Of a DNA stretch of 64,000 nucleotides, positions 1-15,292 are shown in pieces. A model generated the notes under the pieces. It did not search any database. It saw nothing but the letters and a program-made list of their open reading frames with translations, and had not been told where the DNA came from. A program made the translations under genes and the position numbers. Numbering within the stretch: position 1 is the stretch's first letter; the number at the start of each line of letters is the position of its first letter. The stretch lies in NCBI GenBank assembly GCA_002869855.2, contig NEWQ02000023.1, positions 2,921-66,920 on the forward strand. Direction: 5' to 3'. Source of the DNA: Nitrospira sp. CG24D (GTDB lineage: Bacteria > Nitrospirota > Nitrospiria > Nitrospirales > Nitrospiraceae).

Positions 1-12
1 CATACCCAGCTC

Positions 13-885
13 TCAGCGACCCAACGCCAGCTTGATGGCGTTGCCGATCTCTGCTGGATTCTTCACGACCTTCACACCGGCTGATTCGAGCGTCTTCATC
101 TTTTCAGCGGCAGTCCCCTTACCGCCCGATACAATGGCGCCGGCGTGGCCCATGCGACGCCCTGGAGGCGCCGTGATGCCGGCGATAAAACTCACGACCG
201 GCTTCTTCACATTCTTCTTAATGAACTCAGCGGCTTTTTCTTCGGCATCACCACCAATCTCACCAATCATCACAATCCCCTGAGTCTCTGGATCTTTCTC
301 GAACAGCGCTAACACATCGACAAAGCCGGTCCCATTCACCGGATCGCCACCGATCCCGACGCAGGTGGTTTCGCCAAGCCCCAAGGTCGACAGCTGGTGC
401 ACCGCTTCATAGGTGAGGGTTCCGCTGCGCGAGACGACACCGACGATGCCCTTCTTGTGAATGAAGCCGGGCATAATGCCGATCTTCGCTTCGTCCACCG
501 TGATCACACCGGGACAGTTTGGACCGATCAATCGCACATCGCGGCCAGCCAATGCCCGCTTCACCTTCACCATGTCGTTCACCGGAATGCCTTCGGTGAT
601 ACAGATGATCAGCTTGACGCCGGCATCGGCGGCTTCGAGAATCGCATCGGCACAGAAGGGCGGCGGCACGAAAATGAGCGACGTGTCACAGCCCTCTTTC
701 TTGACCGCATCCCGCACCGTATTGAAAACGGGAATGCCTTCAACTTCCTGCCCGGCTTTCCCAGGGGTGACCCCGGCAACGACCTTCGTGCCATAGGCCT
801 TGCACTGCGTCGCATGGAACGAGCCTTCTTTGCCCGTGATCCCCTGCACCACTACCCGCGTATTCTTATTCACCAAAATTGACAT
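13..885 (-). CDS. sucD: Succinyl-CoA synthetase (ADP-forming) alpha subunit
   Basis: 290 aa [30 protein letters not shown] and [17 protein letters not shown] are typical of SucD. Confidence 0.97.
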   Translation of the reverse strand: MSILVNKNTRVVVQGITGKEGSFHATQCKAYGTKVVAGVTPGKAGQEVEGIPVFNTVRDAVKKEGCDTSLIFVPPPFCADAILEAADAGVKLIICITEGIPVNDMVKVKRALAGRDVRLIGPNCPGVITVDEAKIGIMPGFIHKKGIVGVVSRSGTLTYEAVHQLSTLGLGETTCVGIGGDPVNGTGFVDVLALFEKDPETQGIVMIGEIGGDAEEKAAEFIKKNVKKPVVSFIAGITAPPGRRMGHAGAIVSGGKGTAAEKMKTLESAGVKVVKNPAEIGNAIKLALGR

Positions 886-913
886 AGTCTCGTCCCTTCA
901 CAGACTCCCGTTT

Positions 914-1486
914 CTAAAAAAGGCCCTTTCGGTGCGCGTCTTCAATGGTGGCTCGATGCATGTCGTACTGCGCAGCACTCAGCTTTGTCGTGGGACTGTC
1001 AGCAAACGGCATGGCAAACAGCAAGAAAAACTGGATCCAAAATCCCATCCCTTGGCGCTTCTCGATGGTCCCGACCTCTTTTGACTGGCGATCTCTATAA
1101 CTCGTTCGCGTGGCGAGGTCTTGTGCAACATACCCGGGGATCATCGTAAACGTGATCGCGGATACGGCGGCGGACCAGGAAAGACCATCGTCTCCCGCCT
1201 CAAGCACGGCAATGTCTGCATGAAGGTCTGCGGGAGCACCGTTCATAATGACGGAAGAAAACAAACCGGAATCAAGGTAGGCCTTGACCGCCTGCTCACG
1301 AGAATCGCCTAGCCCTTCCTTCCCCTGAGGACCGATCCCTGCGACATGGAGGGCAATGGACTTCTTTGCGGGCTGAACCGGCTGCGGCGGTTGCTGCCCC
1401 GACACCGATGACGCCCCATCCCTGACCATGATGCATCCGGAAGTGCTCAACGACAGGAGCATTAATGTGATAATTGTCCAAGGCAT
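914..1486 (-). CDS. Putative lipoprotein of unknown function
   Basis: ORF 914..1507; start MPWTIITLMLL assumed; signal peptide with lipobox LSTSGC; lies between sucD and sucC. Confidence 0.7.
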   Translation of the reverse strand: MPWTIITLMLLSLSTSGCIMVRDGASSVSGQQPPQPVQPAKKSIALHVAGIGPQGKEGLGDSREQAVKAYLDSGLFSSVIMNGAPADLHADIAVLEAGDDGLSWSAAVSAITFTMIPGYVAQDLATRTSYRDRQSKEVGTIEKRQGMGFWIQFFLLFAMPFADSPTTKLSAAQYDMHRATIEDAHRKGLF

Positions 1487-1562
1487 CTTCTGCACACAAC
1501 CTTCCATGCACGCTCTGGCCCATGAACCGAAACTTTCTTACGGAAACAAATACAAATTCTGA

Positions 1563-2741
<1,179 letters not shown>

Positions 2742-2753
2742 GCTGTACCCCTC

Positions 2754-4355
2754 TTAGCTCTCTTTTCTGGTGTAGGCCGGGAGGACCATGGGCGAGATGA
2801 CATTGCTCAGGTTGCCGTGCTTTTTCGCATCGGCCCGGAACCGCTGCAGATGCTGCACGGTGAGCTTACCTTGCTTCATGGAGCCAGCACGCCCAGCCGC
2901 CGTCAAACCCGAGCGCTTGCCGAAGACCATCAGGTCCAGCAAGGAATTGCCCATCAACCGATTGCGTCCGTGCAACCCTCCGGAGGCTTCGCCGGCCACA
3001 AACAGATTCTTGACGTTGGTTTCTGAATTCGTATCGATCTTCACGCCACCGTTCTGATAGTGCAGCGTCGGATAGATCAACACCGGATCTTTGCTGATAT
3101 CGATGCCGAACCGATCGAACTGCATCAGCATCGCAGGGAAGTGCTTCTCGACAGTGCCTGGTCCGTGCTCCACATCAAGCAATGGCGTATCCAACCACAC
3201 ACCCACACGCCCGGACATCGTGCGAATACCCCGGCCTTCTTCACACTCGCGGATGATGGAAGACGACACGACATCGCGGGTATCAAGTTCGTTTACAAAT
3301 CGTTCGCCCTTGGCATTGACCAGGTGGCCGCCTTCTGAACGGATCCCTTCCGTGACCAACTGACCGACCAGCTGTTCGGGGAAGACCGCCCCTGAGGGGT
3401 GATATTGGAATGTATCGATATGTGCCAGCTTCGCCCCCATGCGGTAGGAGAGGCAGAGCCCATCGCCGGTCGCCCCATAGTGATTGCTGGTCGGGAAACC
3501 CTGAATATGCAGTCGGCCGATTCCGCCGGTCGCGAGGATCACCGACTTCGCCGCAACGACGACATACCGGTGATTGTCCAGGTCCTTGAAAATGGCACCG
3601 CTGCACTGGCCGTTCTCATCGCTGAGCAACTCCACCGCCGCACAGAATTCGAGCAGCTGAATCTTCTGGTTCAGGACTTCGTCCTTGAGCACCCGCATGA
3701 TTTCAAGGCCGGTGTAGTCGGAGCAGGTCAAGAGCCGCGGCTTGGAACTGCCGCCGCCTTTCTTCACATGCAGATTGCCGTCCGCCTGCCGGTCGAATAA
3801 GACCCCCAGGTCAATGAGCCACTTGGCGATCGCAGGACCGTCATCCACCATGGTCTTCAACAGATCATGGTCGTTGTGCATGTGGCCGCCCTTGAGCGTA
3901 TCGAGAAAATGCGTGACGGGAGAATCCTCCGGTGCCACGGAGATCTGCATCCCGCCCTGCGCCATCACGCTATTGGAGTCGCCCAGTCTGAGCTTGGTGG
4001 CCAGCATGACTTTTGCGCCAGCGCCGTGCGCATGCAGCGCCGCGGCGCAACCGGCCCCGCCCCCGCCGATCACCAGCACGTCGGTGGTGTAGTCCGGCGT
4101 CAAATCCACATCATCCTGAATCAGACTGTCCCCTTCGAGCAACGTCGCCAATTCCACGACGGTTTTCTCATCAATATTGGGACCGAACCGGATGGGACGA
4201 TAAGCACTGGCCCGGTAGTCAGGGTGATACTTATGAATCAGCTGGTCACGATCAGCAGGAGAAAACTTGGGAAGGGCTTGCTTCCGGCGAGCATCCCGAG
4301 TTTTGTGCACAATCTGTTGGAGCGCGTGAATATCCATCTCGGGTGGCCTCGACAA
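2754..4355 (-). CDS. Fumarate reductase / succinate dehydrogenase flavoprotein subunit
   Basis: 533 aa; FAD-binding VLVIGGGGAGCAAALHA; HYQNGGVKIDTNSETNVKNLFVAGEASGGLHGRNRLMGNSL. Confidence 0.93.
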   Translation of the reverse strand: MSRPPEMDIHALQQIVHKTRDARRKQALPKFSPADRDQLIHKYHPDYRASAYRPIRFGPNIDEKTVVELATLLEGDSLIQDDVDLTPDYTTDVLVIGGGGAGCAAALHAHGAGAKVMLATKLRLGDSNSVMAQGGMQISVAPEDSPVTHFLDTLKGGHMHNDHDLLKTMVDDGPAIAKWLIDLGVLFDRQADGNLHVKKGGGSSKPRLLTCSDYTGLEIMRVLKDEVLNQKIQLLEFCAAVELLSDENGQCSGAIFKDLDNHRYVVVAAKSVILATGGIGRLHIQGFPTSNHYGATGDGLCLSYRMGAKLAHIDTFQYHPSGAVFPEQLVGQLVTEGIRSEGGHLVNAKGERFVNELDTRDVVSSSIIRECEEGRGIRTMSGRVGVWLDTPLLDVEHGPGTVEKHFPAMLMQFDRFGIDISKDPVLIYPTLHYQNGGVKIDTNSETNVKNLFVAGEASGGLHGRNRLMGNSLLDLMVFGKRSGLTAAGRAGSMKQGKLTVQHLQRFRADAKKHGNLSNVISPMVLPAYTRKES

Positions 4356-4360
4356 TAAAA

Positions 4361-5110
4361 CTATTTTACGGTCGCACAGTGGTCGGCAAGTTCCTTCTCA
4401 TTCATAGCCAGAACTTTCTTCCACTCATCGTTGAAACGACCGTCCTGAATTTCCTTGATCCGCACATCCAGCCCCAACGGCTTCTCGGTAAAGTGCGCGC
4501 CCTGCGCACGGCTCACATAGAGCGCCACCAGGTTGGGAGCAATGTCGGCGATGCAGACCGGCGTGCACATGCCGCACATGACACAATCCATGAACATCTC
4601 GGACACGCTCTTGAAGTCGCCGAAAACGGCCTTCCACACACCTTCACGCACATCGATCTTCTGGGGACAGGCTTCGGTGCAGGCGTTGCAGTTCCGACAA
4701 AGCGGGGCCTCGGGATAGAGATTGAAGAGGTCCTGTTTGGGATCCTTGAGCGTTTGGATATCGTACGTCGCCTTTCGCGCGGGAAACGGCGGCATGATGG
4801 TGAACGACATGCCGTCCTGCACGGCCATTTGACAGGCCAGGCACGTCCGCACCTTGGGATCGTCTTTGGTCCGATAGTAAGTCGCACAGGCGCCGCAGAA
4901 CCCGCCCAGGCAACCGGCTCCCCGCACCACTTCTTGCCCCGTGTACCACAGGGCCTTGATGACGGTGATTCCTTCCGGCACGTCGTACTTCTTGCCGGAA
5001 ATTTCGATCGAGACCATCCGAGGCTTCATCACCTCAGGTTGATCGATAACGTTGGGGTCTTCTTGTGCCATGTTCCTCAAACCGGTGAGGGGGTGAAGCA
5101 TGAGGGGCAA
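4361..5110 (-). CDS. Fumarate reductase / succinate dehydrogenase iron-sulfur subunit
   Basis: 249 aa; 2Fe-2S region GAGCLGGFCGAC; CRNCNACTEACP and CVMCGMCTPVC cluster motifs; directly follows the flavoprotein gene. Confidence 0.9.
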   Translation of the reverse strand: MPLMLHPLTGLRNMAQEDPNVIDQPEVMKPRMVSIEISGKKYDVPEGITVIKALWYTGQEVVRGAGCLGGFCGACATYYRTKDDPKVRTCLACQMAVQDGMSFTIMPPFPARKATYDIQTLKDPKQDLFNLYPEAPLCRNCNACTEACPQKIDVREGVWKAVFGDFKSVSEMFMDCVMCGMCTPVCIADIAPNLVALYVSRAQGAHFTEKPLGLDVRIKEIQDGRFNDEWKKVLAMNEKELADHCATVK

Positions 5111-5192
5111 GGCGGGAGAATCCCCCAGACCTTACCCCTCGCTGCGTGCTCACACAGTATACGTGCCACTCACTACAAAAAAGAACCGTCTT

Positions 5193-9694
<4,502 letters not shown>

Positions 9695-9793
9695 GGCGTC
9701 TCTCCGTTTCCTATTAATGACGTCGTGCGTGTCCCGTAAAGCGTCTCTCGCAGACCTGGTCGCGATTCACGAACAACGCTTCGCGTTTCACGC

Positions 9794-9875
9794 TACTTCA
9801 GCAGCGGCACTTCCCGCGACTATTTCAGTCGGCGGAACCTCCCGCAATTATTTCAACGGCGGCACTTCGCGCCGT
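9794..9875. repeat. Three degenerate tandem copies of a 27-28 bp unit covering the 3' end of aclA
   Basis: Units 9794-9820, 9821-9848 and 9849-9875: tacttcagcagcggcacttcccgcgac / tatttcagtcggcggaacctcccgcaat / tatttcaacggcggcacttcgcgccgt. Confidence 0.75.
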
Positions 9876-11668
9876 TTGGGGGCCGCGTAGTTCACTAGGT
9901 AATCGAACAGCCGGATCAGACGGCTGTCCTGGCGCTTCTGATCCACCCAGTGGCCGATCAATCCGATCGTCCGCGAGAGGATGAAGAATCCGTTCAAACT
10001 ATCGACCGGGAATCCGATATCGACCAACACGGCCGCCATCGTTCCGTCCACATTCAAAATTAAGTTGTCTTTCTTTACCGCCGTCACTTTTTCGACTTCC
10101 AGCGCGAAATCGAGGCACGGGGTCTTAATGGGCAGGCTCTTTACATAGCCAACCAACTCCTTCACCCGCTTGTCCGGATTGCGCAAGCTCTTCACACGAT
10201 GGCCGATGCCGGGCACCGGACCATGGTTCTTCTTCATATAGGTCAGGAATTCGTCGACCGTCATCTTGTTATCGACGGCATGTTTAAAGAACCGTCCGGC
10301 ATCGGTGACGGCACCGCCGAAGCGCGGGCCGATCATGATGAGTCCGGCGGCCACTGACTGGGACAGGCCGATCCCGGCGCATGCCGCGATGATCGTCCCC
10401 AACGCTCCGCTCACGCAGGGACCATGGTCGGCAGAGAGCATCATGATGCGCTTGATAATTTCGGCTTCCTGCTTGGAGATCAACCGCTTGTCCCATAAGA
10501 GTCCGACCACATGAGGGATTTCGTAGCCCTTATTGATGAGCTCGGACGCGGGATACCCGTCATAGCAGGGTTCGTCCCCGCGATCATCACTGATCGTAGT
10601 ACGAATCAGTGGGGTGACCATGACTTCATCGGCCTTCATGGCCGCTTCAATGCTCTTTGGCAACTTCGGCAGTGACGCCGGCTCGACCGGCTCCTTCACC
10701 TGACCGGACTTCAACAATTCCTGATAGGCTTCCTTGATCGCCGGACCGAGGGCCCCGAAGGTCGCCGGGACAATCGCGCCGGACTTTTTGAGGGCATCGG
10801 ACTTGGAACGGGCCGACCCTTCGCCTTTCAACCCCTCCTTCGCGCCCGCGTGACCGAACTTCATCCCCTTCGGCAGACTTTCCTGGCAGAAGCCGGAGAC
10901 CACGGCCATCAACTTCACGCGCCGCTTCTTGGCGCCGTACCACTCAGCCGCGCGCTCTTCGAGATCGCCGCCCATTTCGCCGACAATGACGACTGCCTTC
11001 GTCTGCGGGTCGTTCTCAAACATTTCAAGATAGCTCACATAGTCAGTTCCCGGATAGGCATCGCCGCCGATACCGATGGCCGTTGTGATGCCGTCGGCGA
11101 ACTGTGAGCAGATCCAGATAATTTCGTTGGAAAGACCGCCCGACTTGGTGATGACCCCGAAGGAACCTTCGCGATAGAGCTTGGACAGGACGAGGTTGTC
11201 GAACGCGCCGCCGATGACACCGAGGCGACAGGAGCCGGCTGACACAATACCGATCGACGATGGGCCGTTAAAAACCTTGCCGAGCTTTCTGGCATGGGCC
11301 CCAAGAATCTTGGCGTCCTTCTCAGGTACGCCTTCGGTGATCATCGAGACGACCTTGATGTGCGTATCGTCGAGGGCTTCCATTCCGCCCTTCATGGCGC
11401 GATCGGCACCGATGTAGACGAGACTGGTGTTGATCTGAGGATGGTGCTTGGTGGCTTCGGCGACCGTTTTATAGATGGGGACCGCAACCAGTCCGCTTCC
11501 GTAGGGAATCTCGTGCGTCTTCCCGGCATCCGGCGGATAGACAAAGGCCAGGACGTTCAGCGAACGCTTGATTAGATAACAAAACTCGGCCATGCGGCGC
11601 GCGGCGTTGACGCCAGCCACGCCGCCCTGAATGACCACATAGGTATCTTTGTTTGCCAGGATACTCAT
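9848..11668 (-). CDS. aclA: ATP-citrate lyase alpha subunit (with citryl-CoA lyase/citrate synthase-like C-terminus)
   Basis: 606 aa; CoA-ligase-like N-terminus, GHAGAKEGLKGEGSARSKSDALKKSGA; citrate synthase-like C-terminus GIGHRVKSLRNPDKRV. Confidence 0.95.
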   Translation of the reverse strand: MSILANKDTYVVIQGGVAGVNAARRMAEFCYLIKRSLNVLAFVYPPDAGKTHEIPYGSGLVAVPIYKTVAEATKHHPQINTSLVYIGADRAMKGGMEALDDTHIKVVSMITEGVPEKDAKILGAHARKLGKVFNGPSSIGIVSAGSCRLGVIGGAFDNLVLSKLYREGSFGVITKSGGLSNEIIWICSQFADGITTAIGIGGDAYPGTDYVSYLEMFENDPQTKAVVIVGEMGGDLEERAAEWYGAKKRRVKLMAVVSGFCQESLPKGMKFGHAGAKEGLKGEGSARSKSDALKKSGAIVPATFGALGPAIKEAYQELLKSGQVKEPVEPASLPKLPKSIEAAMKADEVMVTPLIRTTISDDRGDEPCYDGYPASELINKGYEIPHVVGLLWDKRLISKQEAEIIKRIMMLSADHGPCVSGALGTIIAACAGIGLSQSVAAGLIMIGPRFGGAVTDAGRFFKHAVDNKMTVDEFLTYMKKNHGPVPGIGHRVKSLRNPDKRVKELVGYVKSLPIKTPCLDFALEVEKVTAVKKDNLILNVDGTMAAVLVDIGFPVDSLNGFFILSRTIGLIGHWVDQKRQDSRLIRLFDYLVNYAAPKRREVPPLK

Positions 11669-11683
11669 CGGGATCTCCTCTTT

Positions 11684-11759
11684 AGTGCTGAGTACTCAGT
11701 GCTCAGTGCTGAGTGGGGGAGAGCAGTTCTTACTGCTCAGCACTCAGGACTCAGCACTC
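11684..11759. repeat. Inverted repeat cluster made of AGTGCTGAGT / ACTCAGCACT decamers
   Basis: agtgctgagtactcagtgctcagtgctgagt ... actgctcagcactcaggactcagcact in the aclB-aclA gap. Confidence 0.85.
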
Positions 11760-11763
11760 GGTT

Positions 11764-12960
11764 CTATTTCTGGAGCGCCTTATCGACAATGTCGGTGAGC
11801 GGCGTGTTGCGATCGAAGACACTGATGTCGAACCCTTCGTCCTTGAGCGCGCGCATCGCGTCGAGCCCTTCCTTCTCTCGCGGGCCACCGCGACGCACCC
11901 AGATTTTCACGCCCTTGAGCTTGCCTTCCGACTTGGCCTTGCGGAATCCGTTGATGATGCCGCCGAAGGTTTTCACCACGTCGGTGAAATTGGCAATCGC
12001 GCCGCCGACAATGATGTTCTTGATTCCGGGCAGCGAGCAGACTTTCTCCGTCAGCACTTCAACCGCCCAATCGGGCGGATCGCCGGAGTATTCGGCGTAG
12101 TTCGCCAACTTACCGCCACGCGCCACGACGGCATCGGAATAATAGACGCTGGCGCCACCGCCTGCGGGAAGCATTGCCGTATCACCACCGGGAATTTCGA
12201 TGAACTTGACGGAGCCCTTGATCTTGCTGTCGACAGCCATGACCTCCTCTTCCTGCTTGGAGTAGGCCCGGCCGAATTCTGCCGCAAACGCAAAGTTCCA
12301 ATCCGGATGGCGAAATTTGGCGTCGCCGTCGAGCAAGGTCACGGCATCCAGCGCCACCAGTTCGCCATCACTCGCGCGAGTCACGACCGGATTGACTTCC
12401 AGATACTGCGCATCTTCACTATCGAAGCAGGCAAACATTTTCCCGGCAAACTCGGCCATTTTCTTGATCAGCGGACCGGTAAATCCCGCCTCTTTCGAGA
12501 GCTTTTCCAGCGCGTCGGCGGAAGGGGCCTGTCCGATCTCGAGACAGAGCCGCTTGACCCGTTCCCAATTCGACTCGACTTCGATCCCGCCGCAATTGGC
12601 CACGAGAATCTCACTGCCTTCGCGCGTCGACTTCACCGCGCAATAATATTCTTCTTTGTGAGAAATCATTTCTGACACGATGACCTGCGTCACCGTGATG
12701 CTCCCGACTTGGCGGCCGATCATTTCCTTGGTCGCGGCTTCCGCTGCCTTGAAATCCAGATCGATCTTGACTAAACCAAGCTTAAACCGTGACCCGAGGG
12801 CCTCGTGGGCCTTGGCGACGAGCTTGGATTTCTTCAGCCATTCATTCGCTTGCCCCAGCTTTGTCAACTCGTCAACGGATGTGACGACGACGTAATTGGG
12901 GACGTTGATCCCCCACTTCTTCATCAGCCCCATTCCGGGACCTTCAAGCACCTTGGCCAT
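11764..12960 (-). CDS. aclB: ATP-citrate lyase beta subunit
   Basis: 398 aa; ATP-grasp succinyl-CoA ligase beta-like; MAKVLEGPGMGLMKKWGINVPNYVVV; adjacent to aclA. Confidence 0.93.
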   Translation of the reverse strand: MAKVLEGPGMGLMKKWGINVPNYVVVTSVDELTKLGQANEWLKKSKLVAKAHEALGSRFKLGLVKIDLDFKAAEAATKEMIGRQVGSITVTQVIVSEMISHKEEYYCAVKSTREGSEILVANCGGIEVESNWERVKRLCLEIGQAPSADALEKLSKEAGFTGPLIKKMAEFAGKMFACFDSEDAQYLEVNPVVTRASDGELVALDAVTLLDGDAKFRHPDWNFAFAAEFGRAYSKQEEEVMAVDSKIKGSVKFIEIPGGDTAMLPAGGGASVYYSDAVVARGGKLANYAEYSGDPPDWAVEVLTEKVCSLPGIKNIIVGGAIANFTDVVKTFGGIINGFRKAKSEGKLKGVKIWVRRGGPREKEGLDAMRALKDEGFDISVFDRNTPLTDIVDKALQK

Positions 12961-13192
12961 GACGACACTCCTTCAGCGTAGTGGAAACCAGCGATAAGGG
13001 AGCCGGATTGTAGCGAAATCACAGGGATGACTCAATACACCAGAGGTACTAACTCGTGAGAGCTCAAAAGGCCTAGTCCGCCGGCTTGATCAGAGAGAGT
13101 AGTCACCATCTAACACATTGAATTATTTGAACACCTATTCAAAAGTCCACGGTAACACGGCGCTCAATCTGTCAATGATCTCAAAGACAATC

Positions 13193-14032
13193 TCACCGGC
13201 GCGTCCGAATCTTCTGACAGGTGGTGCAAATAAATGAACTCCGCTCACCTTGGACGCGCTTGATAACGGTCCCACATGCCCGGGGACAAGGAATCCCCTC
13301 CTTGCCATACACAAGATGGTGTTGCTTGTAGGTTCCTTCGGAACCGTCCGGAGCAAAGAAGTCTTTGACGCTGGACCCCCCGCATACAATGGCCGCCCGT
13401 AGAATTGATTGCATCTCATGGTGGAGACGGCCTGCAGCAGAAGGTGCGAGCTGACTGGCGATCACATCCGGATGCAAACCGGCTCGAAACAGGGCTTCAT
13501 TTGCATAGATATTTCCGATACCCGCAATGACCTGCTGGTGCATCAACACCGCTTTCAATCGACGCCGACATTGCCGGAGCAACCGAGTAAACTCCTCGCA
13601 GGTGACATGAAGAGGATCCCATCCAAACCGCCTGGCACGATAGCGATCGAGACCCGCACGATCCAGCAAAGAGAGACGGCCGAACCGGCGCGGGTTCCAA
13701 TAGCGCAATGAACCGGTCGACGTGGAATCGAATTGCATCGTGTAGTGCACATGCTGAGGGAACTTGATCGACACGGCAGGAAATAACAGCAGCCCGGTCA
13801 TCCCGAGTTCTGCCACGAGATAGCGTCTGTCCCCCGCTTTCTCAAATTCAATCGCGACACTCTTCCCGTATCGATCGACCGCCGTCACCACACTCCCGGG
13901 ATACCACCAATCCGTATCACCGCCTTCGCGAACGATGTCGGACCTCCCCGCGACTACACCCGTAACCTGCGCTCCAATCAAGCGCGCACGAAGTTGACGA
14001 GCCGCGACTTCGGCTTCGGGTAGTTCAGGCAT
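13193..14032 (-). CDS. mutM: Formamidopyrimidine-DNA glycosylase
   Basis: MPELPEAEVAARQLRARL start; C-terminal zinc finger CGTVIKRVQGERSSFICTTCQ. Confidence 0.93.
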   Translation of the reverse strand: MPELPEAEVAARQLRARLIGAQVTGVVAGRSDIVREGGDTDWWYPGSVVTAVDRYGKSVAIEFEKAGDRRYLVAELGMTGLLLFPAVSIKFPQHVHYTMQFDSTSTGSLRYWNPRRFGRLSLLDRAGLDRYRARRFGWDPLHVTCEEFTRLLRQCRRRLKAVLMHQQVIAGIGNIYANEALFRAGLHPDVIASQLAPSAAGRLHHEMQSILRAAIVCGGSSVKDFFAPDGSEGTYKQHHLVYGKEGIPCPRACGTVIKRVQGERSSFICTTCQKIRTRR

Positions 14033-14133
14033 AGGACCCTTTACATGGTGAAAAGGAATGACGCATCGACGCAAATCATTACGCCACGCGAACGGGAAGA
14101 AACGCAATGCTGGAAAGAGCTACAGGAGCCCGG

Positions 14134-14586
14134 CTAGGCGACGCGCGGAACAGAAGTGGATCCGGCTGTCTTACTCGCCCGATGGGAGCGCAGCTTGAGT
14201 ACGTTCTCAATGGTCTCCTGCAGCTGGGGAAGCGGCATCGCTCCAGGCCGACGGGCTTTGACAAACGCCACGGCCTCTTCATAGGACAGGCCTTGGTTGC
14301 AGCAAAAGTATGCGATCAGGACAGACGCAGACCGCCCCATCCCGGCACGGCAACAGACCAGCGTACGGGTCCCTGGAGCACGCGCTTCGAGCCAGGCCAC
14401 CGCGCGATCGAGCCGCGCGGGATCTACAACTGAAAACTCTTTGAATGGGATATATTCGTAGTCCAGCCAGACGGGAGGCTCAACGCGAAACTCTTCCGCC
14501 ACCAGCAACAGTCCGGCGATCCCCGGCATGGGGTTCCGAGCCTCGTCGATGTTACCCAGTATCAATGCATTAGAAATCACATGCAT
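14134..14586 (-). CDS. Dual-specificity protein phosphatase family protein
   Basis: Active-site signature VCCRAGMGRSASV. Confidence 0.88.
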   Translation of the reverse strand: MHVISNALILGNIDEARNPMPGIAGLLLVAEEFRVEPPVWLDYEYIPFKEFSVVDPARLDRAVAWLEARAPGTRTLVCCRAGMGRSASVLIAYFCCNQGLSYEEAVAFVKARRPGAMPLPQLQETIENVLKLRSHRASKTAGSTSVPRVA

Positions 14587-14712
14587 GGCGATCTACGTAT
14601 AGTATTGTGTGGAACGGGTCAAGCGAATCACGGCTGATCGGCTTGGCCGTTGCAGTCTACTGAAGCCCCTCGCTATACTCGCTTATCCGCTCATGATGAA
14701 AAGAGGACCTGA

Positions 14713-15072
14713 ATGCCTTCGCTCTCGCCGGAAGAAGTTGAACAGAGACTGACTTCGGTCCACTGCGCCATTTGCAAGGGGGATCGGTTTGGGATCGACC
14801 GCCGCTTCATGCAACCAGATGGTGAGTGGCGGGGCGTCTGCATGAAATGCCGCTACAGCTTTCCGGTCTACACTGACATGGAGTTTTACCAGCGCACCCA
14901 GCCGGATATCCCCTATCGCCTCAAAGAAATCGGCTGCCGCACCTGTCAACACCGCGGAGTCACATTGGATTTTCGTATTACGATGTCGGTCCGTGAAGCG
15001 ATCTACTTTGTGACCTGCCTCGGCTGCAATACCAAATTTCCCGAGCAATCGTCGCTGGAGGCCTTTGAATAA
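14713..15072 (+). CDS. Conserved hypothetical protein with zinc-ribbon-like CxxC pairs
   Basis: CAICKGD...CMKC and CRTCQHRG...CLGCNTKF. Confidence 0.7.
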   Translation: MPSLSPEEVEQRLTSVHCAICKGDRFGIDRRFMQPDGEWRGVCMKCRYSFPVYTDMEFYQRTQPDIPYRLKEIGCRTCQHRGVTLDFRITMSVREAIYFVTCLGCNTKFPEQSSLEAFE

Positions 15073-15109
15073 CTCCCCTTTAGTCAGCCTGCGGGTGTAT
15101 ACTCAAAAT

Positions 15110-15283
15110 ATGGACGATAAGAAAAAACAGCTGGACCCAGAGCCCGCACCGAAAGCCCGCAAGGAAATCCCCCTCATTTCCGTGCCCAACGACCGCGACA
15201 TGATCGCCGCCGAAATGGCGGAGATGTTCGACGAGGATCGCGTCAGCCATCAGCACGGCAGTTCAGAGCCGGAAGCGGATTAA
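15110..15283 (+). CDS. Small hypothetical acidic/charged protein
   Basis: MDDKKKQLDPEPAPKARKEIPLISVPNDRDMIAAEMAEMFDEDRV; immediately follows the preceding gene. Confidence 0.5.
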   Translation: MDDKKKQLDPEPAPKARKEIPLISVPNDRDMIAAEMAEMFDEDRVSHQHGSSEPEAD

Positions 15284-15292
15284 CGCCCTTCC

